A DNA stretch of 64,000 nt from Blastocystis sp. Blastoise (taxonomy: Eukaryota > Sar > Bigyra > Opalinata > Blastocystidae): NCBI GenBank assembly GCA_039096225.1, contig JBBPEB010000019.1, forward strand, positions 134,501 to 198,500, written 5' to 3'. Shown here piece after piece: positions 1-11,375 of this stretch (positions within the stretch are counted from its first letter, which is position 1; the number at the start of each line of letters is the position of its first letter). The notes under the pieces are model-generated. The model had not been told where the DNA came from, made no database searches, and worked only from the letters and a program-made list of their open reading frames with translations. Position numbers and translations under genes: made by a program.

Positions 1-1359
1 CTAAACATAACCATAACACTAAGAGAACCTATATAGATAAAAGATATATATATATATAATAAGAGATAGTATAATAAATATATCTAACATATATATATAT
101 ACCTTCAGTATTAAAAACTATTCACACCATCACTATATAGATATAAGATATAGATATATTAAAAGAAATATTATAAATATTTGTTATATATATATATATA
201 TATATATACCTTTAGATACATTTTTATTATTAAAATGAAAGCTAACATTAGGGTGATAAGATCCCCTATTAGAAAAGACACCTATATATAATATAATAAA
301 TGATAAAATATATATAAACAATAAATATATATATATACCTTCTAAAGAAGGAACAGAGGAAACACCATGATATCTTAACTGACTTGAAGAACCTATATAT
401 AATGAAAAGATAATTAATAAATCAAAAAAAAAGAAAGGAAGAAATAAGAATATACCTGTATCATTATTACCATTAATCCAAGACTCCATAAGAAAAGAAC
501 GACCTATATAAGATAAAAATAATAATAAACTAAATTAAATTTAAAAAGTAGACATACCTTCATCATTAATACGTTCAGCAACTACAACCACAACAGTAGA
601 ATAACCTATAAAGAAACAGTAATAGACAAATAATAAATAAAAAAAAATAATAATAAATGAATGACAATATATATATACCTTTAATATCATATGAGCAGTC
701 TACCTGATCACCAACAACATCCATAGCAACATTTACATCAATAAAACAAACCTATATATATAAAAGTAAAAAAAGAAAAATAAATGAATGACAACATACC
801 TTCAACACCACACAGACATCTATTATCAACATCACTGTTAACATGTACAACAACTGAAGAACCTATATATATAGAAATAATAAAAAAATAATAATAAAAT
901 ATAAAAAAAAAAAATAAATGATTGGTAACATACCATCTATAAAGCAAGAAGAACCTACATCAACACCGATATCACTATTGGAATCACTTACAATAACAGA
1001 AGAACCTATATATAAAGAAAAGTTAAAAAAATAAAAACAAATCATTGACAACATACCTTCACAGTTAGCATAACAGGCAACACCACCACCTCTGTATGAT
1101 ACAAATAACATAGAACAACCTAAAATAATATAATAAATAATTAATAAAAAAAGAAATGGAAAATATATACCTTTAAGACCATCAGAGCAAGTACCACCAA
1201 GACTAAGAACATACATAACTGGATTCTATTGAGTAGAAGAACCTAAATATGAATACTAATAACAAATAGATACAATATACCTGATTTTCTTTGAAATATA
1301 AATTATTTTTTATTTCCAGACCTCCACCTTGAAGCAATTTTGTTGTTCTTAGACATCAT
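1..1359 (-). pseudogene. Decayed 5' exon array of Helitron Rep/helicase gene (copy A)
   Basis: The minus strand starts with ATGATGTCTAAG (about 1354-1359), matching the start exon of the intact gene in copy B (ATGCCTAAG at 14732). The first exon has an in-frame TAA where copy B has AGC. The second exon has a TAG straight after Ser-Ser-Thr-Gln. A later exon near 105-150 has lost one base relative to copy B and runs into stops, and the exon near 680-755 is open only in another frame. Other units stay open, for example those starting Ser-Ser-Val-Val-Val-His (about 790-870) and Ser-Ser-Ser-Gln-Leu-Arg (about 340-393), and keep the GTTCTTC start and GAAG|GTA end. The gene continues off the left edge. 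Confidence 0.7.
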
Positions 1360-1714
1360 AATTAATAATTTAATATATAAATGAGTATTAGATTATGTAT
1401 TTAACAATCCTATTTCATTTGAATTAATAAATATAATAGGGTCTATTTTTAAAATATGCTTCTTAAAACATAATAGAAATCAAAAATTGCCTTAATTTTT
1501 CATTGATTTTATTACAAAAGTAATAATTGGGTCATTCTGGTTTAAAATCATTTTGGGTACCCAAAAAACATAGTTCTTTACTCTTTTTTAAATATTTTAT
1601 TGTATTGATTGACTTAGTGTGTTTTATTTATTTATTTAAAGTTATTTAACTTAGTATTATATTTATCTATTTATATACTAATTTATTTATTTAAAATAAT
1701 ACACTTCTTTATAG

Positions 1715-1798
1715 GATTCTCTTGTATTTGCCTTGGTTGTCATGGTTAGTGGTTCTTGAAGTGGTCCTGGTTAAATGAAATGGTTTATTTAGTGTCAG
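1715..1798 (+). other. Exon-like conserved block, copy A
   Basis: An 84-base block is bounded by TATAG| on the left and CAG|GTATATAAAT on the right. It aligns base for base in length with 15088-15171 in copy B. Here the frame that is open in copy B meets a TAG. A second conserved block with a similar boundary follows at about 1942-2014. The two blocks look like exons of a plus-strand transcript divergent from the helicase gene, or of a non-coding RNA. Confidence 0.4.
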
Positions 1799-2016
1799 GT
1801 ATATAAATATATATATTTTTTATAATATTTCATTTTTAATTCATTTGTTTCTTTAATTGTTTCTTTTTTTATTATCTTTTTGGTTTATATTTTCTTTATA
1901 TATAATTAATCAATAGATTATTAGTTATTTTTATTCTATAGGGAAGAAAATGTAACTGATGTGTGTGTTATACTCTTCGTTTTTTCATGTCTTTCTTTTA
2001 AATCTGTGGTTTCAGG

Positions 2017-2131
2017 TTGATTTATATGTATATATTTATATTTTATTTATTATTTTTGTTATTTATTGTTTCTTTATTTATTTATATTTTATTTATTAAA
2101 TTTATTTTATTTATTTATTTATTTATTTATT

Positions 2132-2174
<43 letters not shown>

Positions 2175-2330
2175 TTATATTTATTATATTTATATGTTTA
2201 TTTATTTATTATTATTTATTTATTTTATATGTTTATTTATTTATTTTTAATATTTATTTATGTATTTATTAATTATTTATATTATCTTTTTTATATGTTT
2301 TCTATTTTATATAGGTTTAAAATCTTCTTA
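2017..2330. repeat. TTTA-type microsatellite, copy A
   Basis: A long run of degenerate (TTTA)n and related T/A words with no coding character. It translates to Phe/Ile/Tyr/Leu strings in any frame. The same tract occurs in copy B at about 15410-15620. Confidence 0.85.
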
Positions 2331-2702
2331 TTCTTTTTTTCTTCTTTCTTCTTCCTTCTTACTTCTTTCTCATTCTTTCTACTTCCTATTTCCTTCTTCA
2401 TTCCTTCTTCCTTCTTCCTATTTCCTTCTCCATTCATGCTTCCTTCTTCCTATTTCATTCTTCATTCATGCTTCCTACTTCCTACTTCCTACTTCCTTCT
2501 TCCTTCTTCCTCATCTTTGATTCTTCTTACTTACTTCTTCTTCATTCTGGATTCTTCCTTCTTCCTCATCCTTCCTTATTCTTACTTCTTCTTACTTCCT
2601 TCTTTCTCATCCTTCTTCCTCATCCTTCCTTATTCTTACTTCTTCTTCCTAATCCTTCCTACTTCCTTCTTCCTCATCCTTCCACTTCATTTCCTTCTTA
2701 TT
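2330..2702. repeat. Pyrimidine-rich minisatellite (CTTCCTT family), copy A
   Basis: An imperfect tandem array of words such as TTCCTTCTTCC, CTACTTCC and CTCATCC gives a strand that is almost purely C/T for about 370 bases. The equivalent array in copy B is at 15637-15912. The strand asymmetry could allow triplex or other unusual structures, but nothing in the sequence shows a function. Confidence 0.85.
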
Positions 2703-2752
2703 ATATATATATAAATATATATATTTGATTATTATTATTATTTATAAACTCC

Positions 2753-2818
2753 TTTTATGCTCTAGAAGGAGAGAAACAATCATATAGATTGTTTTCAGGT
2801 TCAATTCCTGACATAAAG
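2753..2818 (+). other. tRNA-like element, copy A
   Basis: The block can fold as a short cloverleaf. A 7-base 5' arm TTTTATG pairs with CATAAAG at the 3' side. The D-like arm is CTCT/AGAG with loop AGAAGG. The anticodon-like arm is CAATC/GATTG with a 5-base loop. The T arm TCAGG/CCTGA has a perfect 7-base loop TTCAATT, so GGTTCAATTCC matches a pol III B box. It lacks the usual two bases between acceptor and D arm, and its anticodon loop is too short, so it is probably a tRNA-derived pseudogene or SINE-like relic. It is conserved in copy B with compensating changes. Confidence 0.45.
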
Positions 2819-2848
2819 TGTTATTTTTTTATTTTTTAATATTTTATT

Positions 2849-2851
<3 letters not shown>

Positions 2852-2905
<54 letters not shown>
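2852..2905. repeat. (TA)n microsatellite
   Basis: An uninterrupted TA dinucleotide run within Helitron copy A. Copy B has a much shorter run at the matching place (about 16070-16090). Confidence 0.95.
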
Positions 2906-2907
<2 letters not shown>

Positions 2908-2929
2908 TCTTTTTTAAATTTATTTTAAA

Positions 2930-4785
2930 CCATTTTAATTTATACTTTTCAATTTTGATCTTAAACATATATATCTAACTTTTTATAGCTTTTTTAGACT
3001 TCCTCTTCTTAACAACAGTCACAATGAGAACAAATCTATTTATACTCAAACAAATAAATTATCTCTAAACTGTTTGAATCAATCAATATAGACGTGTCTG
3101 ACATAATTTATCAATTTAAACTCAATTTTAATAATTAAAAGTAAACAAACCAAACACACATGTCGACTTTAAAACGTTAAACTCAGTATTAATAATTTAT
3201 TTTTATAGAGTAAACACGAAACATTGATTTATACAAAAAGGAATGGAAACAATCAACTCTTGATACAACTTTACCATTTGGCAAAACACTCATCCACAAT
3301 ATTTTCTAAAGTACTTTTCATAAAGTGTTTATATACACATGCTATCTATAAAATGAAAGTCAACTTCTTGAATCTCTTTGTTTAAGACACTACTTAATAC
3401 ATTTTGACAAATAGACAACCTTTAACTTATTATATAAAGCTAATATTTTAAAATTAAACTTGATTTAGACCTATGAACACATTAGTCAACACTTTAGACT
3501 TTTTAAAGACACTTTACCATTTGGTCATACACTTTGATCAAAATATTTTTGTCCCTCCTTTTAATATAATATAGGTTATACACTCTAGTTTAATGACTAA
3601 AAGCTCTTATTTTGAATCTCGTCCTCTAAGTCACTCATTTTTACATTTTCTAAAAATTAAGACCCTTAGAGTTGATTTTTTAAGTTAATTTTTCTACAGT
3701 GTTCCAAAAACACGATTTTGCTCAAACTGAAGTAAAAATAAATTTTAAATAATAGTCACAACACCTCACACATCCATTCTTTAAAAATTATTTTAACTGT
3801 ACTTTTGATATGTTGTAGAGCTACTACAGCTGTACACTAATTAATATCTCTAAATTTTTTATTCATAGTTTAAGACTATGTTTTACACATTCTTTTAAAT
3901 TTGACAACCTTAAACTATTTATTTAAAGCTCTTATTCATAAAATAGACTTGATACATGATTCTAAACACATATATAAACCCTTTTACTTTTTAAGACACA
4001 TTTTGTCATTTGGTCATACACTTTGACCTTCATAATTTTGACTCTCCTTTTAATATAGAATAGAGTTATAAGTCTAGTTTACTAAATAAAAGTCATAATA
4101 TTGAATCTCTCACTCTAAGACCACTTAATTCACATTTTTCAAAATTGTCACTTTTAAACTCGTTATTTTAAAACTCTGTTTTAACTATAGTAGTTTGATG
4201 ACCTATTGATTACTATGCTACAATATTAGTCCATTATAAGAAGATCGAAGAAAATATCGATCACTCAAAAATCGTCCTCAGGAGCTCAAAATCGCTACAC
4301 CTAGGTTTTTGGACCTCCTGAATCAGAATATCATGTCAAATTGAGAATCTAAATTTGACCGTTAAGGCCTCACGTGTTCAATATGAAAAAGTATTAAAAA
4401 ATAGATAAATATAAAGAATAAACACGGATAACGTATATTGTGGGATTGAGAAAAAATCAAGTTTACCCCATGTTTATTTTTCAATTGTCTGGTCAACAAT
4501 TTTTATCGGGGTCACCCCAAAGAGCCAATCAAAAACGACTCAAAAATCATGTTTTCTGTTTTTTTATTAATAACTTTTTAATTATAAACAATATCGCTTA
4601 TCCAAATATACGGTGCAAAACTACACGTTATATCGTATTGAACTGTGTTTCAACCAAAAGTTAACTCCCCGTAAGTTTAGAGGAGTTGCGGCGACAAACT
4701 ATAGTATATAGTAGCCAATCAAATGGTTTTTCCAAAAACTGACCAATGGGAATTTTTTTGCCTATTTGCTTTATAATAGTAATGA
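2930..4785. other. Conserved non-coding 5' region of Helitron A
   Basis: No supported gene. The stretch is collinear with 16085-17480 in copy B. Identity is highest over the last ~600 bases, including AAGATCGAAGAAAATATCGA and TTAAGGCCTCACGTG. Internally it holds degenerate repeated phrases (several copies of TTTTGAC..TCCTTTTAATATA and GAATCTCTCACTCTAAGACC). A 74-codon reading frame at 4440-4664 is only partly kept in copy B and is not called. The region probably contains the 5' terminal and regulatory sequences of the Helitron. Confidence 0.6.
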
Positions 4786-4942
4786 TATATATAATATATT
4801 ATATATAATAAGTAACATCTAATAGATAATATTTAATAAATAATACATATTATATAATATATAATATATAATATATAATATATAATATATTATAGATAAT
4901 AAGGAAAGAAATTGTATAAAAACCAAACACTTATTATTCATT

Positions 4943-4992
4943 GCAGCCGCGGTCCGGTGCCGTTAGGCCCCGGACCTGCGGCGTGACCCTAG
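4943..4992 (+). mobile_element. 3' terminus of a plus-oriented Helitron
   Basis: This GC-rich island in AT-rich DNA reads GCAGCCGCGG, then a hairpin (GGTCCGG..CCGGACC around TGCCGTTAGGCC), then GCGGCGTGACCCTAG, followed by T. A hairpin shortly before a CTAG end with T following is the Helitron 3' signature. It shares GCAGCCGCGG, GCCGTTAGGC, GCGGCGT and ACCCTAG with the 3' end of copy B at 6090, but in the opposite orientation. Its 5' partner is unclear. It could be a small non-autonomous element starting near 4807 (A|TCTAATAG), or a larger one interrupted by copy A. Confidence 0.75.
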
Positions 4993-5493
4993 TAATATAA
5001 ACTTAAACAAATCAAAGAATGTAGACTTACAATATGAAAGTGTAAAAGCTTGTATTCTAAAAGGTAAATGCTATCACGTATTATATTTAATAATTTCACC
5101 TAACGCTCCTATTTTTATAATTAATATATTTATTCTATCGCTATATATATTAATATATAATAATAATATATATAATATATATATTATATTTTAATATAAA
5201 TTATTGTAAATATAGCATATATATATAATATATACATATGATTATAAATATTATATTAATTTATAAATATATACTCTTACGATTTTTCTATAAATTATTT
5301 AATATCTATGTCTCTATCCATATATATATTATTCTGTATCTTAATTTTTTCCATATAATTTTTATATCCTTTCAGTACGTATATCATAGTAGATTCATCT
5401 TTCTGCCATTCTATATATATATATATATATATAATTATTACTATTATTATTATTTATCTTTCATTAAATAGAATATTTTATACACATATATAG
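4993..5493. other. AT-rich spacer between Helitron end and hAT remnant
   Basis: No supported gene. TA-rich words and short T runs dominate. It may include the decayed upstream part of the hAT element, but no transposase motif is visible here. Confidence 0.5.
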
Positions 5494-6047
5494 GAATAGC
5501 AAAATCAAAAGATAAATATAAAAAATATTTAGGAGAAGGTTCAAATTTATATAATATATATATAAAATACTTTTTCTTAGATTATTTGCATTATTTTCCA
5601 ACATATGAAGATTTTCAAGAATATTCCAAGGGTAATGCACTGTTAAATATCTTGACAGAAGTTGAATTACAGTCTTATTTCAATTATTTAAAAGAGTATC
5701 AAAAAGATATAAAAAGGCCAGTGATTCTTAGTGATTATTATTTCTTCCTTACCAGAAATGATCTAATAAAATATTTAAATAATATGCCAATAGAACTTGA
5801 AAAGATTAAAAGAATTGGTATATACAGCCTTAATATTACTGTGTCTAATACTCCAGCAGAAAGACTTTTCTCGTATTATAACAACATTTTAATACCAATT
5901 AGATCCAATTTGTCATTTGAAAGCATAAAATACTATATATATGAATACTTTAATTATTCAAAATTATACTCAAATAATCATGAATCAATTGATAATAGTA
6001 CATACACCGGGTATTCATGGTTATCTGAGACTAATTTTGGAAACTAA
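5494..6047 (+). pseudogene. hAT transposase C-terminal (dimerisation) fragment
   Basis: An open exon follows a TATAG acceptor at 5493 and ends in TAA at 6047, about 184 codons. Near its middle it carries IGIYSLNITVSNTPAERLFS followed by NNILIPIRSNLSFESIKYYI. This matches the hAT dimerisation domain pattern (small residue-rich turn, [PS]xERLFS, then R-x-x-L-x-x-x-x-hydrophobic). The catalytic and zinc-finger parts expected upstream are not visible, so I read it as a truncated transposon copy. A domesticated hAT C-terminal protein is possible. It lies between two Helitron 3' ends facing each other. Confidence 0.7.
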
Positions 6048-6089
6048 AAAATTTTGTACTCATTTCAAAAATAAATGTTTTCATATTTA

Positions 6090-6145
6090 CTAGGGTAACG
6101 CCGCTGGCGCACCGCCTAACGGCGACGCGCCGCGGCTGCGTTGTT
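6090..6145 (-). other. Helitron B 3' terminal hairpin and CTAG
   Basis: This is the most GC-rich stretch of the left region. Read on the minus strand it gives GCAGCCGCGG, a stem around CGCCGTTAGGCG, then GCCAGCGGCGTTACCCTAG and T outside. It serves as the termination signal in Helitron rolling-circle transposition. It is the inverted counterpart of the end at 4943-4992. Confidence 0.8.
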
Positions 6146-6337
6146 CAGTTGGGTTTTAAAATTTTTTATTAAACTTTATAGAACAAAACCATTTTTTTTA
6201 TTATAAACATTTTAAAAACAAATAAAAAGTGAAAAAGTAAAAAATTAAAAAGAACAAATATTTAACAAACATAAAACAAATAAAACAAAAGAAACAAAAG
6301 AAATAAAAGAAGAGAGGAGAAAAAAAAAATAAAGCAT

Positions 6338-9300
6338 TTAATTATTTAGAGTAGACCTGAAGACCACGTTCTTAGTAAATATTTCATTACTACTACTAAT
6401 CATCTTACCTTGAGAAACACTATCAACTACCTTAATAAAAAGAGAGTTGAAAGATCGGGCACGACTAAAAGCAACATAGAGTTGACCATGAGAGAAGACA
6501 GGACGATCTAAATAAACACCAACTCTTTCAAATGTTTGTCCTTGAGATTTGTTGATAGTCATTGCGAACGCTAAACGAATAGGAAATTGTCTTCTGGATA
6601 TAATAATAGGAAGATCTTCAGGATTTGAATTACAGATAATTCTTGGAATAATAACAGTACGTTCATCAATAGTAAGAGAAGGAGGAGGATTTAAAATAGT
6701 AGCAGTAATATTATTTGATCCTAATCGAGTAACTATAAGTCTAGTACCATTACATAATCCTTTAGAAGGATTAAGATTTCTTAAAAGCATAATGATACAA
6801 CCTATTTTTAAATTTAATATATGAGGAGGCATTCCAGAAGGTGTTTGAGAATTAATAAACTCGATAGGATAATTTGATTCTGGATCATCTGTTTCAGAAT
6901 CAAGAATAGAATCAGAAGAGATATAAGGAGTAGTAGTTCCAGAAAGAAGATTATCTACAATGAAATCATTTAAAGTACCAACACAATCATTAGTAGAAGC
7001 TAATATAACAGAAGAAGCTAATCGTTTAATATCAGAATCAAGAGAAGTATTGATTCTATGTCCAAATACAGTAACACATAAATCATCATTTACAATACAT
7101 TGAGGAGGAATAGGAATATAATCTATATCTAAATGATGACTAATAGTATAATTATTAGAAAGAACACCATCTCCTACTTGTAATAACCATTGTCTAAAAT
7201 CATCTGCTCCTTCTAAAGCTCTCATATTTCTTGATAAATGAATGACATTATTCTTTATCGAATTCCATAAGGAACAAAACTTTATAGAAGAACTAACAAT
7301 CTGAGCTTGAGTTCCTTTTCTTATAACTGGTAAACATTGTCTGAAATCTCCTCCTAATACTACTGTTTTACCACCAAAAGGAATATCTAATTCTGTATTC
7401 ATTATATCACATAATAATCTATGTACTACCATAAAGCAATCACCTTTCATCATAGGAGCTTCATCCCATATTATTAAATCAGCTATTCTTATTTCTTCTA
7501 CTTTTCTTCTATCTCTAGCTAAATCTATATTTGAAGTAGAATCAGGATCAACATTCAAAGGAATACCAAATTGTTTATGAGCTGTTCTACCACCTGGTAA
7601 TAAAGTAGAAGCAATTCCTGTTGAAGCTACAGGTAATACATTCTTATTATGTCCACGTAAATAACTTAATAAACTATTATATAAGAAAGTCTTTCCACTT
7701 CCACCTGGACCATCTATAAAGAAACATAACTTATCTTCTATTCTACTACTTTCTATTGAATGAATTACTCTATCAAATGCATTTCTTTGTTCTTCATTTA
7801 ATAATTCTATTACTCTATTAGCTTCTTGTAATTCTAAAGTAGGATTATAATTATAATCATTATAATGATGTTGTTCTTCTACTTGAGGTAATCCTAAATC
7901 ATTATAATTCACTCCTATACTTATCATCATCTCTTTTATATCTTGTAAAGTACGTATTTCATAATCTTGAAGAACACTATTAGTATCATCTTCTATAACA
8001 CTTGATGAATCTAAATCTTGAGCTAAAGGAGTATTTATATAATCTATTTCATTATTATGCATTGAATGTTTATAATCTTCACTAAGAAATGATTTAAATC
8101 GAATCCAAAACTCTTTTACATTTGTTAATAATGATTCTGAAATATAAGTAATAAATAATTGTCTCAATTGACATGGAGTAGCAAAAACAATAGCTTCTGA
8201 AAATGAATCAAATACTTCTCTCTCATTATTCAATAATCCTCTTGCTATAGCTGCTTCACTAAAGGTTCTATAAGGTTCATTACGATTCAATCCTTTTACT
8301 ATCTTCAAAGAATCAAAGCTATCAGCTCCTTTCGTATTCAATAATAATAATCTCAAAGCATATCGTTCTTTATCTTTTGGATTCACATAATACATTCTTC
8401 CTAAAGCTTTTATATCTCTCTGACGTCTATTCCAAGTATTTGTATTCGATTTCCATACATAATATTTTGGTATTTCATGATAAGCATAAATAGGATATTT
8501 CTCATCTAATATTTTCAATAATTCTTCTGATATATTATCATCATCTACTTCATAACTATTTATTCTATTTATCTCTTCTAAACGAACTTGAATCAATTCT
8601 CTTTCTTCTTCTACATTATTCATATTACGAATACCATGCTTCTTCTCTATATAATAATAAGTATATATCTTTCTTTGATTCTGAACTTCTTTCTCTAAAT
8701 CAAAGTATTTTGTTAATTTAGTACCTTTCTCTAAACTATTTCTTAATGCTTCTTCTTCGTGTCCTTCTCGAAATAATATATATGGATCATCAGGTAAATG
8801 AATAGGTAATCTATTAATAGAAACAGAATTATAAGTAATTTCAAAACAATTCAAACGATAAGAAGCTTCAGGAGGAGAAACATATCGACAATCTAAATAA
8901 GCTTGAGTTTCATCTACTATTCCATTATCATTCACTCTTCTTAATTGAGCTATCACAGAATCATTTCCTTTTAATGCATATTTATATATATATTTAGTAC
9001 TTTGAATATTACAACAGACTTCTACATTAATATGAGCTTGATATTTCAATAATAAATAAGGATTATAAGGAACTACCCAACGATTATCAATAGTATAAGT
9101 ATTATGACTACGAATAAGAGTAATAGTTCTATCAGGAATATTTCTTCTTTGATATAAAGGATAAGAATTTAAATGACAATTAGTTTGCTCTATATATTCT
9201 TTTGGAAATCTCTTACTACATTTACCTGTTGATCTATCAATACAAACACAATTCGTATCATAATCAGGACCACATGGACCATGAATCATATGTTTCTTAA

Positions 9301-11344
9301 CTAATTCATAAAGAAGAGGAGTTGATTCTTTATCGGGAATCTCTGCACTTATTATACTATCTACTTCATCTTCTGTTCTATATTTAGAATTCGTATCTAA
9401 AATAATTAATATATGAGAATGTGGTAAACCTCTCTTTTGGAATTCTACTGAATATAATAAAGCTTCTACAGTACCAAATATATTCTTATCCTTTATATCA
9501 GAAAGCAATTGTTTCAACTTTAAATGAAACACTCTTGAAACTAAATCTGGAAATTCATTAACAGTATAACCTTCTGGAATATTATTCTTTATTTCTAACC
9601 AATCTGGATTGCAAGTAAATGTAATAAATAAATCAGGTTTACCATATTCTCGAACTACACTCATAGCATCCATATATTTCTGTTGTAAATTTCTTGGACT
9701 ACCAACAAAAGAAGAAGGTAATATAATAGCTTTACCTATTCTATCTATATTTCTATCATTCTCATTTATTTGATCTCCTCTCTCTTCTAACATATTATTT
9801 ATATTCTGATAAGTTGAAGCTCTTAACTTATTTTGATTATTTCGTATATAATTAATTCTATTTTGTTCAACTCGGATATAATTATCAGTAATATATTGTA
9901 AAGTTAATTTCTTATATTTTAATAAATAATTATCATAAGGTGGATTTTTCATTTGAAGCATATAATTATAATATTCTAACATAGTAATAGTAATTTGATT
10001 AGAACGATTCAATGATAATAAATCTGGATACCAACCTTGTCTTCCAGTTGGAAACATAACTGGATAAACCATACAATCTATATATGAATTAGTATTCTTC
10101 ATTACTATATATTGACCTGAAGTATAACGATTCTGTTCATTATTACTATTAGTAGCTACTATTTCCATACCACTTCTAGGAAAACAACAATAACTTCTTT
10201 CTGGCATTACTCCTCCTTCTCTATATTGATATATTACTGCTACTTCATCTACTTGAGGAGTATTATATCTTCTTATATCAGGTACTTCTCTTCTTTGTTT
10301 CTTAAATTCTATTAATAAATTAATATTACTTCTATTCATTTGACTATTCTCTTCTATTACTTCATCTACTCTTTCTCGAAGTGAATTATATATTTGAGCT
10401 AATGGATGATATTCTCTTATTGTACTATCTAATATCTCTAAAATATTTGGTTTTAAATCACAAAAATATCGATTCATACTTCTCATATGAGTAGCTTCAT
10501 CTCCATCTATCATATAATATTGATTGAATACAGGATGTCTTGTAGGATCATTCACATCAAAATCTAAAGCACTCTTAAAAGTATGATATATATTACCTCC
10601 ACATTTAAATAATAAAGGTCCAGAAGAATTTCTTAAATCATCATCAGAAGTATTATTTCCAGCTAAAGAAGCTAAAGCAACAGAATTATTATATCGAATT
10701 ATATTATTAATAAATTCTCTTGAATCTGGATTATCTCTTCTTAATAAAGAACGAATAGTATTAGGAAGATCAGGAAGTTCAGGAAGAACTACTTTACCAC
10801 TACCACAGCAAGTATAAAACTTATCATTCATTCCTTTCTCTAATTCAAAATGTTTAGCATGACAATATTCACAATGAACATTAAAATCACCTAAATAATT
10901 AGCTTTATAAGTATTCAATGCTTCATTTAATACAAAATCACCATGAGAATCTATATAAAATAATATAAAATAAATATTTATATATATAAATACTTCTTTG
11001 AATAGAAGCAATACAATTATGTAATCCAGGATATAATAATCTTTGTTGATTATCTATAAAAATAATTTATTATTTAATTATTTATAAAGAATTATAAAAA
11101 ATAAATAGCATACAAATATCTAAAGCTCTTCTTCTTCCTCTATTAATAATAGGATGAATAATTATATCTTCTTCAACTATAAATAAAATTTAATAAATAT
11201 ATTTAAATAATAAAAAAACATACTATTATCTGTTATAGGTCTTCTAATAGTTCTTACAACTGGTATTTCATCATTATTTTGAGTATTACTATTAATATTA
11301 GGAAAAGGATCAATATAATCAGAATCAGAATCATTATCAGAAAA

Positions 11345-11375
<31 letters not shown>

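Larger units (their letters stand above)
1..4785 (-). mobile_element. Helitron copy A, partial and decayed
   Basis: This minus-strand element is related along its visible length to the complete Helitron at 6090-17480. Both share the start of the coding exon array, a divergent exon-like block, a pyrimidine-rich minisatellite, a tRNA-like element and about 1.8 kb of conserved non-coding 5' sequence. Its 5' end is placed at 4785, where the minus strand reads A|TCATTACTAT. The same word ends copy B and resembles the Helitron 5' consensus (TC, often TCTCTACTA). Base 4786 is T, consistent with A^T insertion. The helicase part lies beyond the left edge of the window. Stop codons and frame damage in the exon array indicate a dead copy. 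Confidence 0.75.

Noticed and set aside
2017-2728. Hydrophobic Phe/Leu/Ile/Ser-rich reading frames
   Set aside because: They arise from the TTTA microsatellite and the pyrimidine minisatellite in Helitron A. The matching tracts in copy B are not conserved as protein.
4440-4664. 74-codon frame in the Helitron A 5' region
   Set aside because: The counterpart in copy B is cut short by a stop, and conservation is as strong outside the frame as within it.
6549-6824. Plus-strand 91-codon frame
   Set aside because: Antisense to the helicase C-terminus, which carries clear motifs on the minus strand.
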